Assembly: GCA_934500835.1 (NCBI GenBank)
Contig: CAKSTR010000006.1
Span: 1-64,000, forward strand
Source of the DNA: an uncultured Paracoccaceae bacterium
GTDB taxonomy: Bacteria; Pseudomonadota; Alphaproteobacteria; Rhodobacterales; Rhodobacteraceae
DNA: 64,000 bases
Reading direction: 5' to 3'
This document shows positions 44,842 to 52,874 of the stretch, one piece after another (position 1 is the stretch's first letter; each line of letters begins with the position of its first letter). Both the position numbers and the translations under genes were made by a program. The notes under the pieces were generated by a model. It made no database searches and was not told the origin of the DNA. It saw nothing but the letters and a program-made list of their open reading frames with translations.

Positions 44842-46167
44842 TCAGAACCCGTTGCGGCCGGGGATCCAGCTGGTGCCGGCGATCGGCACACCCGCCATGG
44901 CGGAGGCCTCGATCGTCAGGGCGCACAGATCCTCGGGCTCAAGGTTGTGGAGGTGGTTCTTGCCGCAGGCGCGCGCGATGGTCTGCGCTTCCAGCGTCAT
45001 CACCTTGAGGTAGTTCTTCAGGCGGCGGCCGCCCAGAACCGGGTCGAAGCGCTTCATCAGTTCGGGGTCCTGCGTGGTGATCCCGGCCGGGTCCTTGCCT
45101 TCGTGCCAGTCGTCATAGGCGCCGGCGGTGGTGCCCAGCTTCTGGTATTCGGCTTCCAGCGCCGGATCGTTGTCGCCCAGGGCGATCAGGGCCGCAGTGC
45201 CGATGGCAACCGCGTCGGCGCCCAGCGCCATGGCCTTTGCCACGTCGGCGCCCGAACGGATGCCGCCCGAGACGATCAGCTGCACCTTGCGGTGCATGCC
45301 CAGATCCTGCAGCGCCTTCACGGCTTGCGGGATACAGGCCAGGATCGGCATGCCGACATGCTCGATGAACACGTCCTGCGTTGCCGCCGTGCCGCCCTGC
45401 ATGCCGTCCAGAACCACGACGTCGGCACCAGCCTTCACGGCAAGCGCGGTGTCATAGTAGGGGCGCGCGCCACCGACCTTGACGTAGATCGGCTTTTCCC
45501 AATCGGTGATCTCGCGGATCTCGAGGATCTTGATCTCAAGGTCATCCGGGCCGGTCCAGTCCGGGTGACGGCAGGCGGAGCGCTGGTCGATGCCTTTCGG
45601 CAGGTTGCGCATCATGGCCACGCGGTCAGAGATTTTCTGACCCAGGAGCATGCCGCCGCCGCCGGGCTTGGCGCCCTGACCGACCACGACCTCGATGGCA
45701 TCCGCACGGCGCAGGTCATCGGGGTTCATGCCGTAGCGGCTGGGAAGATATTGATAGACCAGGGTTTTGGAATGGCCGCGCTCTTCCTCGGTCATGCCGC
45801 CGTCGCCGGTGGTGGTCGAGGTGCCGGCTTCGGACGCGCCGCGGCCCAGGGCTTCCTTCGCCGGGCCGGAGAGGGCACCGAATGACATGCCTGCGATGGT
45901 CACCGGGATGTCCAGATGGATCGGCTTCTTGGCGAAACGGGTGCCAAGCCAGACGTCGGTGGCGCATTTCTCGCGGTAGCCTTCCAGCGGATAGCGCGAG
46001 ATGGACGCCCCGAGGAACAGCAGGTCGTCGAAATGCGGCAGGTGGCGCTTGGTGCCGGCACCGCGGATGTCATAGATGCCGGAGGCAGCCGCGCGGCGGA
46101 TCTCGGCGTTCACGGCCGGGGTGAAGGTGGCCGAGAAGCGGGGCGGGGTAATGGGGAAATCGCTCAT
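44842..46167 (-). CDS. mgsC: N-methylglutamate synthase subunit C (glutamate-synthase-like FMN domain)
   Basis: The 441-residue protein resembles the central FMN domain of glutamate synthase: PVTIAGMSFGALSGPAKEALG, TTTGDGGMTEEERG, QGAKPGGGGMLLGQKIS, YVKVGGARPYYDTALAVKAG and GITTQDPELMKRFDP. It transfers the methylamino group of gamma-glutamylmethylamide to 2-oxoglutarate to form N-methylglutamate. Ten bp separate it from mgsB and 32 bp from gmaS. The gene trio and gmaS distinguish it from GltB-derived proteins of other pathways. Confidence 0.9.
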   Translation of the reverse strand: MSDFPITPPRFSATFTPAVNAEIRRAAASGIYDIRGAGTKRHLPHFDDLLFLGASISRYPLEGYREKCATDVWLGTRFAKKPIHLDIPVTIAGMSFGALSGPAKEALGRGASEAGTSTTTGDGGMTEEERGHSKTLVYQYLPSRYGMNPDDLRRADAIEVVVGQGAKPGGGGMLLGQKISDRVAMMRNLPKGIDQRSACRHPDWTGPDDLEIKILEIREITDWEKPIYVKVGGARPYYDTALAVKAGADVVVLDGMQGGTAATQDVFIEHVGMPILACIPQAVKALQDLGMHRKVQLIVSGGIRSGADVAKAMALGADAVAIGTAALIALGDNDPALEAEYQKLGTTAGAYDDWHEGKDPAGITTQDPELMKRFDPVLGGRRLKNYLKVMTLEAQTIARACGKNHLHNLEPEDLCALTIEASAMAGVPIAGTSWIPGRNGF

Positions 46168-46176
46168 TCTTGTGCC

Positions 46177-46866
46177 TCAGTAGGCCGACGCATTGTCGAT
46201 GTTGAAGTTGTAGAGCTTGCGGGCCGAGCCATAGCGGCGGAACTCTTCCGGCTTGGCTTTGGCATCCGCTTCCCCGCGGCGCAGCAGATCTTCCAGGATC
46301 TGGAAATGCTCGTCGCGCATTTCCTTCTCGATGCAGTCCGCGCCCAGCGATTTCACCTTGCCGCGCACGAAGAGGCGCGCCTCGTAAAGTGAGTCGCCCA
46401 GTGCGTCGCCGGCATCGCCCAGGACCACAAGGTTGCCCGATTGCGCCATGAAGGCCGACATATGGCCGATGCTGCCATGCACCACGATGTTGATGCCCTT
46501 CATCGACACGCCGCAACGGCTTGAGGCATCGCCCTTCACCACCAAGAGACCGCCACGCCCGGTTGCCCCGGCATACTGGCTGGCATTGCCGTCGATGATC
46601 ACGGTGCCCGACATCATGTTCTCGGCCACGCCCGGACCGGCCGATCCCTTGACGCGGATCGTCGCCAGCTTGTTCATCCCGGCGCAGTAATAGCCGGTCG
46701 AACCGCGCACCGTGATGTCCACCTCGGCGTCCACCCCGGCGGCGATGGCGTGGGCCCCTTTCGGGTTCACCACTTCCCATTTCGACATGTTGGTCTGGCC
46801 CCTGAGGGCGTGAAGAGAGGAGTTGAGCGCGCGCAGGCCCTCTTTCCCCAGGTCAAAGGTCTGCAT
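46177..46866 (-). CDS. mgsB: N-methylglutamate synthase subunit B (GXGXG domain)
   Basis: The 229-residue protein is the right-handed beta-helix GXGXG domain found at the C-terminus of glutamate synthases: repeated strands such as VRGSTGYYCAGMNKLATIRV, GSAGPGVAENMMSGTVII, GATGRGGLLVVKGDAS and GINIVVHGSIGHMSAF. It is structural and helps channel ammonia or methylamine between MgsA and MgsC. It begins directly after the mgsA stop. Confidence 0.9.
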   Translation of the reverse strand: MQTFDLGKEGLRALNSSLHALRGQTNMSKWEVVNPKGAHAIAAGVDAEVDITVRGSTGYYCAGMNKLATIRVKGSAGPGVAENMMSGTVIIDGNASQYAGATGRGGLLVVKGDASSRCGVSMKGINIVVHGSIGHMSAFMAQSGNLVVLGDAGDALGDSLYEARLFVRGKVKSLGADCIEKEMRDEHFQILEDLLRRGEADAKAKPEEFRRYGSARKLYNFNIDNASAY

Positions 46867-47763
46867 TCAACGCTCCCAGAAGTAGACGGTGGCGGGCTCC
46901 GGCTCCCAGACGCGGGCGTCCTCGATGCCCGGCAGGTTCACCAGCGCGCGGTATTCGCTGCCGAAGGCGACGTACTGGTCGGTCTCGGCCATGACGGCGG
47001 GCTTGCAGGCGATCGGGTCGCGGACAACGCCAAAACCGTTCTTGGTGCCGACGACGAAGGTGTAGAAGCCGTCCAGATCATCCAGACCGGATTCCAGCGC
47101 CTCGCCAAGGCTTTGGCCTTCTTCCAGCTTGCGGCTGACATAGGCGGCGGCGACTTCGGTGTCGTTCTGGGTCTCGAAGGTCTTGCCCAGACGGATCAGC
47201 TCGCGCCGCAGGCCGTTGTGGTTCGACAGGCTGCCGTTGTGGACAAGGCACTGGTCCGACCCCGTCGAGAACGGGTGCGCGCCCATCGTGGTCACCGCCG
47301 ATTCGGTGGCCATGCGGGTATGGCCGATGCCATGGGTGCCCTTCATCTTCGACACGTCGAAGCGGGCGGCCACGTCCTTCGGCAGGCCAACCTCCTTGAA
47401 GATCTCGATGCTGTCGCCAACGCTCATGATCTTCACGCCCGGGCGCAGCTTGGCCAGCGCGGAACGGGCCGCCTCGATCTGGTCAAGCGGCAGCTCAAGC
47501 ACCGCATGGGTGCTTTTCGTGAGCATGGTCACGGGCTTGCCAATCGCTTCCTTGACCTCTCCGTCAAGGTTTTTGAAATCCACCTCGGGTTGCGAGGACT
47601 GGATGGTGATCTTCCCCAGCCCGTCGCGGGCGCCGGAGTAGATGGCGATCCCGGCGGAATCCGGACCCCGGTCGGTCATGGTGACCAGCATGTCGGTCAG
47701 CATCTCGCCCAGTTTCGGTTCCAGCTTCGGGTCCTTCAGAAAAAGTCCAACGATGCCACACAT
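46867..47763 (-). CDS. mgsA: N-methylglutamate synthase subunit A (class II amidotransferase)
   Basis: The 298-residue protein starts MCGIVGLFLKDPKLEPK, so Cys2 becomes the N-terminal nucleophile of a class II (Ntn) glutaminase domain, here expected to hydrolyse the amide of gamma-glutamylmethylamide. GPDSAGIAIYSG, GIGHTRMATES and HNGSLSNHNGLR complete the active site. The ATG at 47763 is required for Cys2 chemistry. It leads the mgsABC-gmaS operon and is divergent from the small-membrane-protein operon across 239 bp. Confidence 0.92.
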   Translation of the reverse strand: MCGIVGLFLKDPKLEPKLGEMLTDMLVTMTDRGPDSAGIAIYSGARDGLGKITIQSSQPEVDFKNLDGEVKEAIGKPVTMLTKSTHAVLELPLDQIEAARSALAKLRPGVKIMSVGDSIEIFKEVGLPKDVAARFDVSKMKGTHGIGHTRMATESAVTTMGAHPFSTGSDQCLVHNGSLSNHNGLRRELIRLGKTFETQNDTEVAAAYVSRKLEEGQSLGEALESGLDDLDGFYTFVVGTKNGFGVVRDPIACKPAVMAETDQYVAFGSEYRALVNLPGIEDARVWEPEPATVYFWER

Positions 47764-47843
47764 GGATTCGTCTCCCTGACGCGTCTCTGCGGTGACGCTA
47801 GCACCGAAGATTTCTCCTATCAACTGCCAAGAAACTTTTTTCA

Positions 47844-47857
47844 CCTGTCGGGAAACA
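47844..47857. promoter_or_regulatory. 14-bp block shared with the tmm promoter, upstream of mgsA
   Basis: TGTTTCCCGACAGG in mgsA orientation, 81-94 bp before the start, is identical to 42415-42428. On the plus strand TGTCGG recurs at 47846, 47860 and 47870. Candidate operator for methylamine regulation. Confidence 0.55.
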
Positions 47858-47912
47858 TGTGTCGGTTGATGTCGGGAGCCCCCGGTTTTTGTTGACAGAT
47901 TGTCGCGGCCGC

Positions 47913-47930
47913 GTTTTCCTTACAGAAAAC
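47913..47930. promoter_or_regulatory. GTTTTC-N6-GAAAAC inverted repeat between mgsA and the divergent operon
   Basis: Perfect 6-bp arms surround CTTACA. The repeat lies 73 bp before the start at 48003 and 150 bp before mgsA; CAGAAAAC (47923-47930) also occurs upstream of dmmD and tmm. It may serve both divergent transcripts. Confidence 0.5.
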
Positions 47931-48002
47931 AAATTTGCCGGTCAGAGAAAAGGCGCAGGGGCCACGTCGGAACCGGCAACCAACGGCCCGAGGGAGAAGA
48001 CT

Positions 48003-48290
48003 GTGGCTGACCTTAATCAAAGGATTGAGGCCATGCACAAACGCGATGTCCTCGTGGCATGGGCGTTTGTCGTAGGTCTGTGGTTTGCGATCATCTTCGT
48101 GGCAATCGCCACCTGGAATCTGGCACCGAACGGTGTTGCCCGGACGATTCTGCTGATCGCCGGGGCGATCGTGCTTCTGTTCAACACCGCGGCGATCCTG
48201 GCAATGCTGAAGCATTACCGCGAAGACCGCGACTTCATGTATGGGCTGGACATCAAGTTCCTTGATGAAGCCCGCGGGCGGAGGGGCTGA
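48003..48290 (+). CDS. Small two-helix membrane protein, first of a permease operon
   Basis: I do not recognise this 95-residue protein. It has a short charged N-terminus (ADLNQRIEAMHKRDV), two membrane helices (about 20-40 and 48-68) and a charged cytoplasmic tail ending YGLDIKFLDEARGRRG. The GTG at 48003 is chosen for AGGGAG 7 bp before it; an ATG at 48033 is the alternative. It is followed 1 bp later by another small membrane gene and leads an operon with an APC permease, divergent from mgsABC-gmaS. It is possibly an accessory subunit of the permease. Confidence 0.7.
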   Translation: MADLNQRIEAMHKRDVLVAWAFVVGLWFAIIFVAIATWNLAPNGVARTILLIAGAIVLLFNTAAILAMLKHYREDRDFMYGLDIKFLDEARGRRG

Positions 48291-48291
48291 A

Positions 48292-48669
48292 ATGGCGCAT
48301 TACCAAGCCCCAAAGCAAAGCAAGGCGGGCCAGCTTTTCGATGTTCTGGTTCTGGTCGTGCTTACGGTCGGGGCGCTTTTCGTGCCGCTGATCCTGAACA
48401 TGGCCGGAGCCGCAAAGACCGTGGCCGCGCCCGTCACCAACCCAACCTGGGAGACGCTTGGCCAGAACGCCGTTCAGGCCGCGCAATATGAAAAGCTGGG
48501 GTTCACGCCTGAAACGGCGCATGACCTGATTCTTGCTCGCTTCGACTACAGTTTCACCGCCGGGGCGCTGATCGTGATGATCGCGGTTATCGTCCTGTAC
48601 TATTGGCTGATGCTGCGGTTCTCGGAAGTCGAGTACCGCGAAGTCATTTCCGAAAAATTCGACAAGTAG
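48292..48669 (+). CDS. Small two-helix membrane protein, second of the permease operon
   Basis: A 125-residue protein of unknown family. After a polar start it has a helix at about 18-38 (LFDVLVLVVLTVGALFVPLI), then a periplasmic-size segment of some 50 residues (GAAKTVAAPVTNPTWETLGQ onward) and a second helix at about 88-110, with a charged end (FSEVEYREVISEKFDK). It starts 1 bp after the previous stop and 9 bp precede the next gene, so all are probably translated together and in proportion. Confidence 0.7.
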   Translation: MAHYQAPKQSKAGQLFDVLVLVVLTVGALFVPLILNMAGAAKTVAAPVTNPTWETLGQNAVQAAQYEKLGFTPETAHDLILARFDYSFTAGALIVMIAVIVLYYWLMLRFSEVEYREVISEKFDK

Positions 48670-48678
48670 GGCGGGCAG

Positions 48679-48846
48679 ATGGAAACCTGGCACATTCTGG
48701 AATACGCGGCCTGGGGCATCTCGGCCCTGCTGGCGCTTTACATGATTGTCGACTGGCTGCGCGTCGACAGCACCTATGGCGAAGATGTCCTGACCTCCTC
48801 CCGCGAAGGCGAGCTTGAGGCCATGACCGAAGAGCATCACATCTGA
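48679..48846 (+). CDS. 55-residue single-span membrane microprotein
   Basis: A short gene easily missed by automatic calling: ATG at 48679 with GGGCGGG nearby, stop TGA at 48844-48846. The product begins METWHILEYAAWGISALLAL, has one membrane helix (about 8-28) with an Asp-Trp at its end, and a polar acidic tail (EGELEAMTEEHHI). It lies exactly between the 125-residue membrane protein and the APC permease (9 and 7 bp away), so real expression is likely. Function unknown. Confidence 0.65.
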   Translation: METWHILEYAAWGISALLALYMIVDWLRVDSTYGEDVLTSSREGELEAMTEEHHI

Positions 48847-48853
48847 GGGCATC

Positions 48854-50278
48854 ATGGCAGATATCGACATCACCTCGAAAGAGATCGACGGCATGGGGCC
48901 GCATGGCACCAAGGTCGGCCTTCTGCGCGTCCTTGGTCCGGCTCACGTCTGGGCCCTTGGCGTCGGCATCGTCCTAGTGGGCGAATATATGGGCTGGAAC
49001 TTCGCAGTCGGCAAAGGCGGCGCCTATGCGGCGCTGATCGCCTGCTGGGTTGCGGGCATCCTCTACACCTGCGTCGCCATGATCGACTCGGAAGTCACCT
49101 CGACGGTGGCGGCCGCCGGCGGCCAATACACGCAGGCCAAGCACATCGTCGGCCCTCTGATGGCCTTCAACGTCGGGCTTTACCTTGTCTTCGCCTATAC
49201 GATGCTTGAGGCGGCGAATGCGATCACGGCGGGCTATCTTGTGTCCGAAGTGGCGCGGCTGACCGGCTATGCGGGAGAGTTGAACCAGCGCCCGTTCATC
49301 GTGCTGGTGATCATGTTCCTGGCCTGGCTGAACTATCGCGGCGTGCTGGCGACACTGACCTTCAACCTGGTCATTACCGCCATCGCCTTCAGCGCCATCA
49401 TCATCCTGTTCCTGTCGACATCCGGCCTTCTCGGGGGCGGGCTCATGCAGCACGCGGCCCTGTTCGAAGGGCAGGAACTGCCCTACGGATGGATCGGCGT
49501 GTTGGCGGCAATGCACTTCGGCCTGTGGTACTACCTTGGGATCGAGGGCACGACTCAGGCGGCCGAAGAGGTTCGCTCGCCCGCCCGCGCCCTGCCCTTC
49601 GGCACGCTGGCCGGGATCATGACGCTGGCCATCGCGGCCACGCTGACCTGGTACATGTGCTCGGGCCTGATGCCGTGGGAGTATCTGGGGCAGGCCGGCG
49701 TGCCGCTCTTTGACGCCGCACGTCTGTCCGAATCGACGTTCCTGCTGTGGTTCCTTGGCTTCGGCACGCTCTTCGCCACGCTTGCCTCGGCCAACGGCTG
49801 CATCAACGATGCCAGCCGTGCATGGTTCGCCATGGGGCGCGACAAGTATCTGCCCGGCTGGTTCGGGGCCGTGCACCCGAAGTTCCGCACGCCCTATCGC
49901 TCGATCATCTTCCTTGTTCCCATCGCGCTGATCTTCGCGCTTGGCGCACCGATCGATCAGGTGATCACCTTCTCGATCCTTTCGGGCCTGCTGGAATACA
50001 CCTTCATGCCGCTGAACATCATCCTCTTCCGCAAGAAGTGGCCGCTGGACAGCATCAAGCGGGGGTATGAGCATCCGTTCCACCCGGTGCCCGCCATCGT
50101 TCTGCTGGCGATCTGCGCCACCGTCTTCTTCGCCGTGTTCCTTGGATACGGCACGCAGCTGGTGGCAATGATCGGGTTCTACATCGTGGTGTCGCTGTGG
50201 TTCCACTTCTGGCGCTATCGCTTCGTGAACCGGGGCGCACAGTTCACCATGCCCTGGCCGAAGCCCCAGGGTTACTGA
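48854..50278 (+). CDS. APC-superfamily permease in the mgs-divergent operon
   Basis: The 474-residue protein has about 12 membrane segments and looks like the ethanolamine/amino-acid branch of the APC family: GPAHVWALGVGIVLVGEYMG (helix 1 glycine-rich unwound region), AYTMLEAANAITAGYLV, YYLGIEGTTQAAEEVRSPAR and NDASRAWFAMGRDKYLPGWF. The divergence from mgsABC-gmaS and the shared operator region suggest methylamine or a gamma-glutamyl or N-methyl amino acid as substrate (inference). It is the last of four genes, ending at a clear terminator. Confidence 0.83.
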   Translation: MADIDITSKEIDGMGPHGTKVGLLRVLGPAHVWALGVGIVLVGEYMGWNFAVGKGGAYAALIACWVAGILYTCVAMIDSEVTSTVAAAGGQYTQAKHIVGPLMAFNVGLYLVFAYTMLEAANAITAGYLVSEVARLTGYAGELNQRPFIVLVIMFLAWLNYRGVLATLTFNLVITAIAFSAIIILFLSTSGLLGGGLMQHAALFEGQELPYGWIGVLAAMHFGLWYYLGIEGTTQAAEEVRSPARALPFGTLAGIMTLAIAATLTWYMCSGLMPWEYLGQAGVPLFDAARLSESTFLLWFLGFGTLFATLASANGCINDASRAWFAMGRDKYLPGWFGAVHPKFRTPYRSIIFLVPIALIFALGAPIDQVITFSILSGLLEYTFMPLNIILFRKKWPLDSIKRGYEHPFHPVPAIVLLAICATVFFAVFLGYGTQLVAMIGFYIVVSLWFHFWRYRFVNRGAQFTMPWPKPQGY

Positions 50279-50292
50279 TCGCATGATCCCCG

Positions 50293-50320
50293 CGGCCCGC
50301 CCCTTCCGGCGGGCCGTTTT
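50293..50320 (+). terminator. Terminator of the APC-permease operon
   Basis: CGGCCCGCC and GGCGGGCCG form a perfect 9-bp stem with loop CCTTCC, followed by TTTT. It is 14 bp after the permease stop. Confidence 0.9.
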
Positions 50321-50337
50321 CCGATTGAAAGCCGAAG

Positions 50338-51018
50338 ATGCCTCCGATCTATCCGTTGATCGCCATCGCTGCCGCAGCCCTACTTCTGTGGCTGACATGG
50401 CGGCTGGCGCAGGCGCAACGCCAGCGCCGCCTGACCCGGGCCGGCTACTTCGATGCGCTGCGGCCCCTCTTCGACTCGGTTCGCGGCAAGATCGAACCCT
50501 CGGGCTTCCCCCGTGTTTCGGCCCGGCGTGGCGAACATGGCTTCGACCTGCAGGCGGTGACCGATACGCTGACCTTCCGCAAGCTGCCCGCCCTCTGGGT
50601 CATGGTCTCGCTGCCCGAACCCCTGCCGCTGGCGGCAACGCTGGACATCATGGCCCGCCCCTCCGGGCAGGAGCCTTTCACGCATTTCACAACCTTGCCG
50701 CAAATGCTGCCCGCCCCCGAGGGCACCCCCGAAGGGCTGGCCCTGCGGTCCGACAACGCCACCGGACTGCCCCCCGAATCGCTGATCGCCCGCCACAGCC
50801 AGATCTTTGCCGACAAGAAGGTGAAGGAACTGCTGATCTCGCCCAAGGGTTTGCGGCTGGTCATTCTTGCCGAAGAGGCCGACCGCGGCCGCTATCTGAT
50901 CTTCCGCGATGCCGAGATGGGGATCGTGCCGATCTCGCCCGCCCGCATCGCCCCCCTCCTCGACAGCCTGCTGGCGCTGCGCGAGGATCTTCTGGACTGG
51001 ACGAAAGGCAAGCCATGA
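50338..51018 (+). CDS. Hypothetical protein with N-terminal membrane anchor
   Basis: I do not recognise the family. The 226-residue protein has one membrane helix (about residues 4-24, IYPLIAIAAAALLLWLTWRL) followed by a soluble domain rich in beta-strand-like stretches (GFDLQAVTDTLTFRKLPALW; LRLVILAEEADRGRYLIF) facing the cytoplasm by the positive-inside rule. Its stop overlaps the start of the next small membrane gene by 4 bp, so the two probably act together. Confidence 0.7.
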   Translation: MPPIYPLIAIAAAALLLWLTWRLAQAQRQRRLTRAGYFDALRPLFDSVRGKIEPSGFPRVSARRGEHGFDLQAVTDTLTFRKLPALWVMVSLPEPLPLAATLDIMARPSGQEPFTHFTTLPQMLPAPEGTPEGLALRSDNATGLPPESLIARHSQIFADKKVKELLISPKGLRLVILAEEADRGRYLIFRDAEMGIVPISPARIAPLLDSLLALREDLLDWTKGKP

Positions 51019-51290
51019 AACCGCCCCTGAATCCCCGGCTGGTCCTTGCCGTCGCGATCCTTCTTCCCGGCATGGGCCAGGTGCTGAACGGACAGCCCAA
51101 GCGCGGGTTGATCTTTGTCTTCTTCGTCATCCTTCTGGGTGGCTTTACCCTGAAAACGGCCGCCCCCGAGGTGTCCTTCGTCGGCAAGATGGCCGGCGGT
51201 CTTTTCGTCTGGGCCATGGCCGCCTTCGACGCCTACAAGACCGCCCGAATCCGCCGCGCGGTCTGGGAGCACGGCCAGACGGCACGCTAG
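51015..51290 (+). CDS. Small multi-span membrane protein with PGMGQ-NGQ motif
   Basis: The 91-residue protein has two or three membrane helices (about 9-20, 31-47 and 58-70). The loop PGMGQVLNGQPKRG is a sequence type seen in small bacterial membrane proteins of the TM2/DUF5683 kind. The start is coupled to the preceding gene (ATGA overlap at 51015-51018). Function is unknown. Confidence 0.65.
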   Translation: MKPPLNPRLVLAVAILLPGMGQVLNGQPKRGLIFVFFVILLGGFTLKTAAPEVSFVGKMAGGLFVWAMAAFDAYKTARIRRAVWEHGQTAR

Positions 51291-51309
51291 GCGGGATGTC
51301 CGGTCCGGC

Positions 51310-51969
51310 TCAGCCCTGCGGGTACGAGATGATCGACAGATAGCGCGCCGGCAGCCGTACCAGCACCTCCGGCCCATGCGGCGCATCGGCGTCGAAGAAG
51401 AGGCTGTCGCCCGGCTTCAACGGATAGACCTGATCGCCGTGCCGGTAGTCCACCTCGCCTTCGAGCATGTAGAGAAGCTCCAGCCCCTCGTGCTGGAAGG
51501 CGGGAAAGATGTCGCTCTCGGTGGTCAGGGTGATCACATAGGGTTCCACCACCACGCCCGAGCTGTTCGACCCGATATGCCCCAGAAGATTGTACTGATG
51601 CCCCGCCCGCGTGCCCCGGCGTTCAATCTCGATATGCTCGCCGGCGCGCACATGATGGGCCTGGCGCTTTTCCTCATAGCTTTTGAAGAAGGCCGTGACC
51701 GGCACCGAGAACGCATGGCTCAGCACTTGCAGCGTAGTCAGCGAGGGCGAGGTATTGCCGTTCTCGATCTTCGACAGCATCCCGATCGACAACCCGGTGA
51801 CCGAGGCCAGATCCGCCACCGTCATCCCCTGCTGGCGGCGGAAATTGCGCACCTCGCGTCCGATTGCCGCCTCGAGGTTGCGCTCCGCCACTTCGCGGAC
51901 ACGGTGCGGGTCCTGGTCAAATGCAGGCTTGCCGCGCGGCAGGCTCGGGGTCTCGGCAATGTCTTCCAT
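51310..51969 (-). CDS. XRE-family regulator with C-terminal cupin
   Basis: The 219-residue protein has a central-N-terminal HTH (FRRQQGMTVADLASVTGLSI then KIENGNTSPSLTTL, about residues 45-85) and a C-terminal cupin (about 150-215) with EGLELLYMLEGEVDYRHGDQ and GDSLFFDADAPHGPEVL. XRE-cupin proteins commonly sense small amines or amino acids. The ATG at 51969 has a GAGG site upstream; longer starts at 51999 or 52026 lack one. It lies between the permease operon and mgdABCD, making it a candidate regulator of one or both. Confidence 0.85.
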   Translation of the reverse strand: MEDIAETPSLPRGKPAFDQDPHRVREVAERNLEAAIGREVRNFRRQQGMTVADLASVTGLSIGMLSKIENGNTSPSLTTLQVLSHAFSVPVTAFFKSYEEKRQAHHVRAGEHIEIERRGTRAGHQYNLLGHIGSNSSGVVVEPYVITLTTESDIFPAFQHEGLELLYMLEGEVDYRHGDQVYPLKPGDSLFFDADAPHGPEVLVRLPARYLSIISYPQG

Positions 51970-52310
51970 AACGGCCTCGTCGGAGAATTGGTAAAGCATA
52001 CGGTGGATTTCACTGCAGAGAAACATCCTTCATGCCATCCGGCCCTGAACGCGACAAAATCTCGCGTGGGAGTTGAGCTGTGCGGATGATGGATCAGGAA
52101 GTCATCACATCGCGCGAGACGCCGCTGACGCGCCCTGCGGCGGTTCCGGGCAGCGGGGCCAAGGGCTGACGCGCTGTGATCGTCCGGGCATTGACGGGCT
52201 GAGGATCATTGTTCTGCACGGGCGCTGGAGGGGTTTTGCACCCCTCCAGACCTCCCCGCAGGATATTTGGGCCAAAGTGAAGACCGCCAGAAGGGGAGTC
52301 CTGGCCGGGT
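51970..52310. other. 341-bp intergenic region between the XRE-cupin gene and mgdD
   Basis: No coding frame is supported. It contains the XRE-cupin gene's promoter side (51970-52120) and a dispersed intergenic repeat with a 10-bp hairpin (52225-52282), which may end the mgdABCD transcript. Confidence 0.6.
52225..52282. repeat. Dispersed intergenic repeat, copy A (hairpin + GGATATTT...GCCAA)
   Basis: CTGGAGGGGT and ACCCCTCCAG form a 10-bp stem with loop TTTGC, followed by CCCCGCAGGATATTTGGGCC and AAAGTGAAG. Copy B at 62634-62680 has the same architecture: G-rich hairpin, CCCCGGGATATTTTTGCCAA, GATGAA. Position in a 3' region fits a terminator-linked repetitive element. Confidence 0.65.
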
Positions 52311-52874
52311 CTAAAGCACCGAGGCGGCAGTGACCTCAAGGCAATGCTGCAGGCTTTGCGCCGATGAGCGGGCACCGTAGATCGTGACCATGCCCGCACC
52401 GTGCCGGATCACATAGCAGCCGATATGCTCGATCACCGTGCGGGTGGCGAAGCCATCCGCTGCGCGGGCGAAATCGACATTGCAAAGCCGCTCCATCAGC
52501 GGGGCAAGATCGGGGGCCGAGACGTCGAAGCGCACCCAGGCATCGGTCTGTTCGGTGACCGAGGCCGCATCGCCGAAGACCGGCTTCACCAGCGCCACGA
52601 TATCCTCATGGCTGGCGAAGGGGGCCTCGACGAACCACATGTCGGGCGCGACCCAGAAGGCGGACCAGGGATTGCCGGCGCTGAAGCGCGCCGGATCCGG
52701 CAGGGGAATCCCTGCGTCTTTCGCAGCCTTGGTCACTTCGGCCGCCCGGCCCTTGCGGGTGGCAACCGAAGCCAGCGCCACGTCGAAGCGTTCTTCGATC
52801 CGGTAGGGACCGACCTGATGGGTTTGCGGCGCCGGCTGGCCCAGGGCCGTCAGGGAATGCAAAGCGTCAGCCAC
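52311..52874 (-). CDS. mgdD: N-methylglutamate dehydrogenase subunit D (sarcosine-oxidase gamma-like)
   Basis: The 187-residue product (from GTG at 52874) resembles SoxG: MADALHSLTALGQPAPQT, GNPWSAFWVAPDMWFVEAPF, WVRFDVSAPDLAPLMERLCN and a short GcvT-like tail. The GTG overlaps the mgdC stop by 8 bp and has GGGGAGAG upstream; an ATG at 52898 in the same frame is possible. It completes the four-subunit flavoenzyme. Choice of MgdD over SoxG rests on the island context. Confidence 0.85.
   Translation of the reverse strand: MADALHSLTALGQPAPQTHQVGPYRIEERFDVALASVATRKGRAAEVTKAAKDAGIPLPDPARFSAGNPWSAFWVAPDMWFVEAPFASHEDIVALVKPVFGDAASVTEQTDAWVRFDVSAPDLAPLMERLCNVDFARAADGFATRTVIEHIGCYVIRHGAGMVTIYGARSSAQSLQHCLEVTAASVL

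Noticed and set aside
48003..48846. Small membrane genes as cytochrome-oxidase accessory subunits
   Set aside because: Small helical proteins of this size occur in oxidase operons, but no oxidase gene is near and the operon ends in an APC permease.
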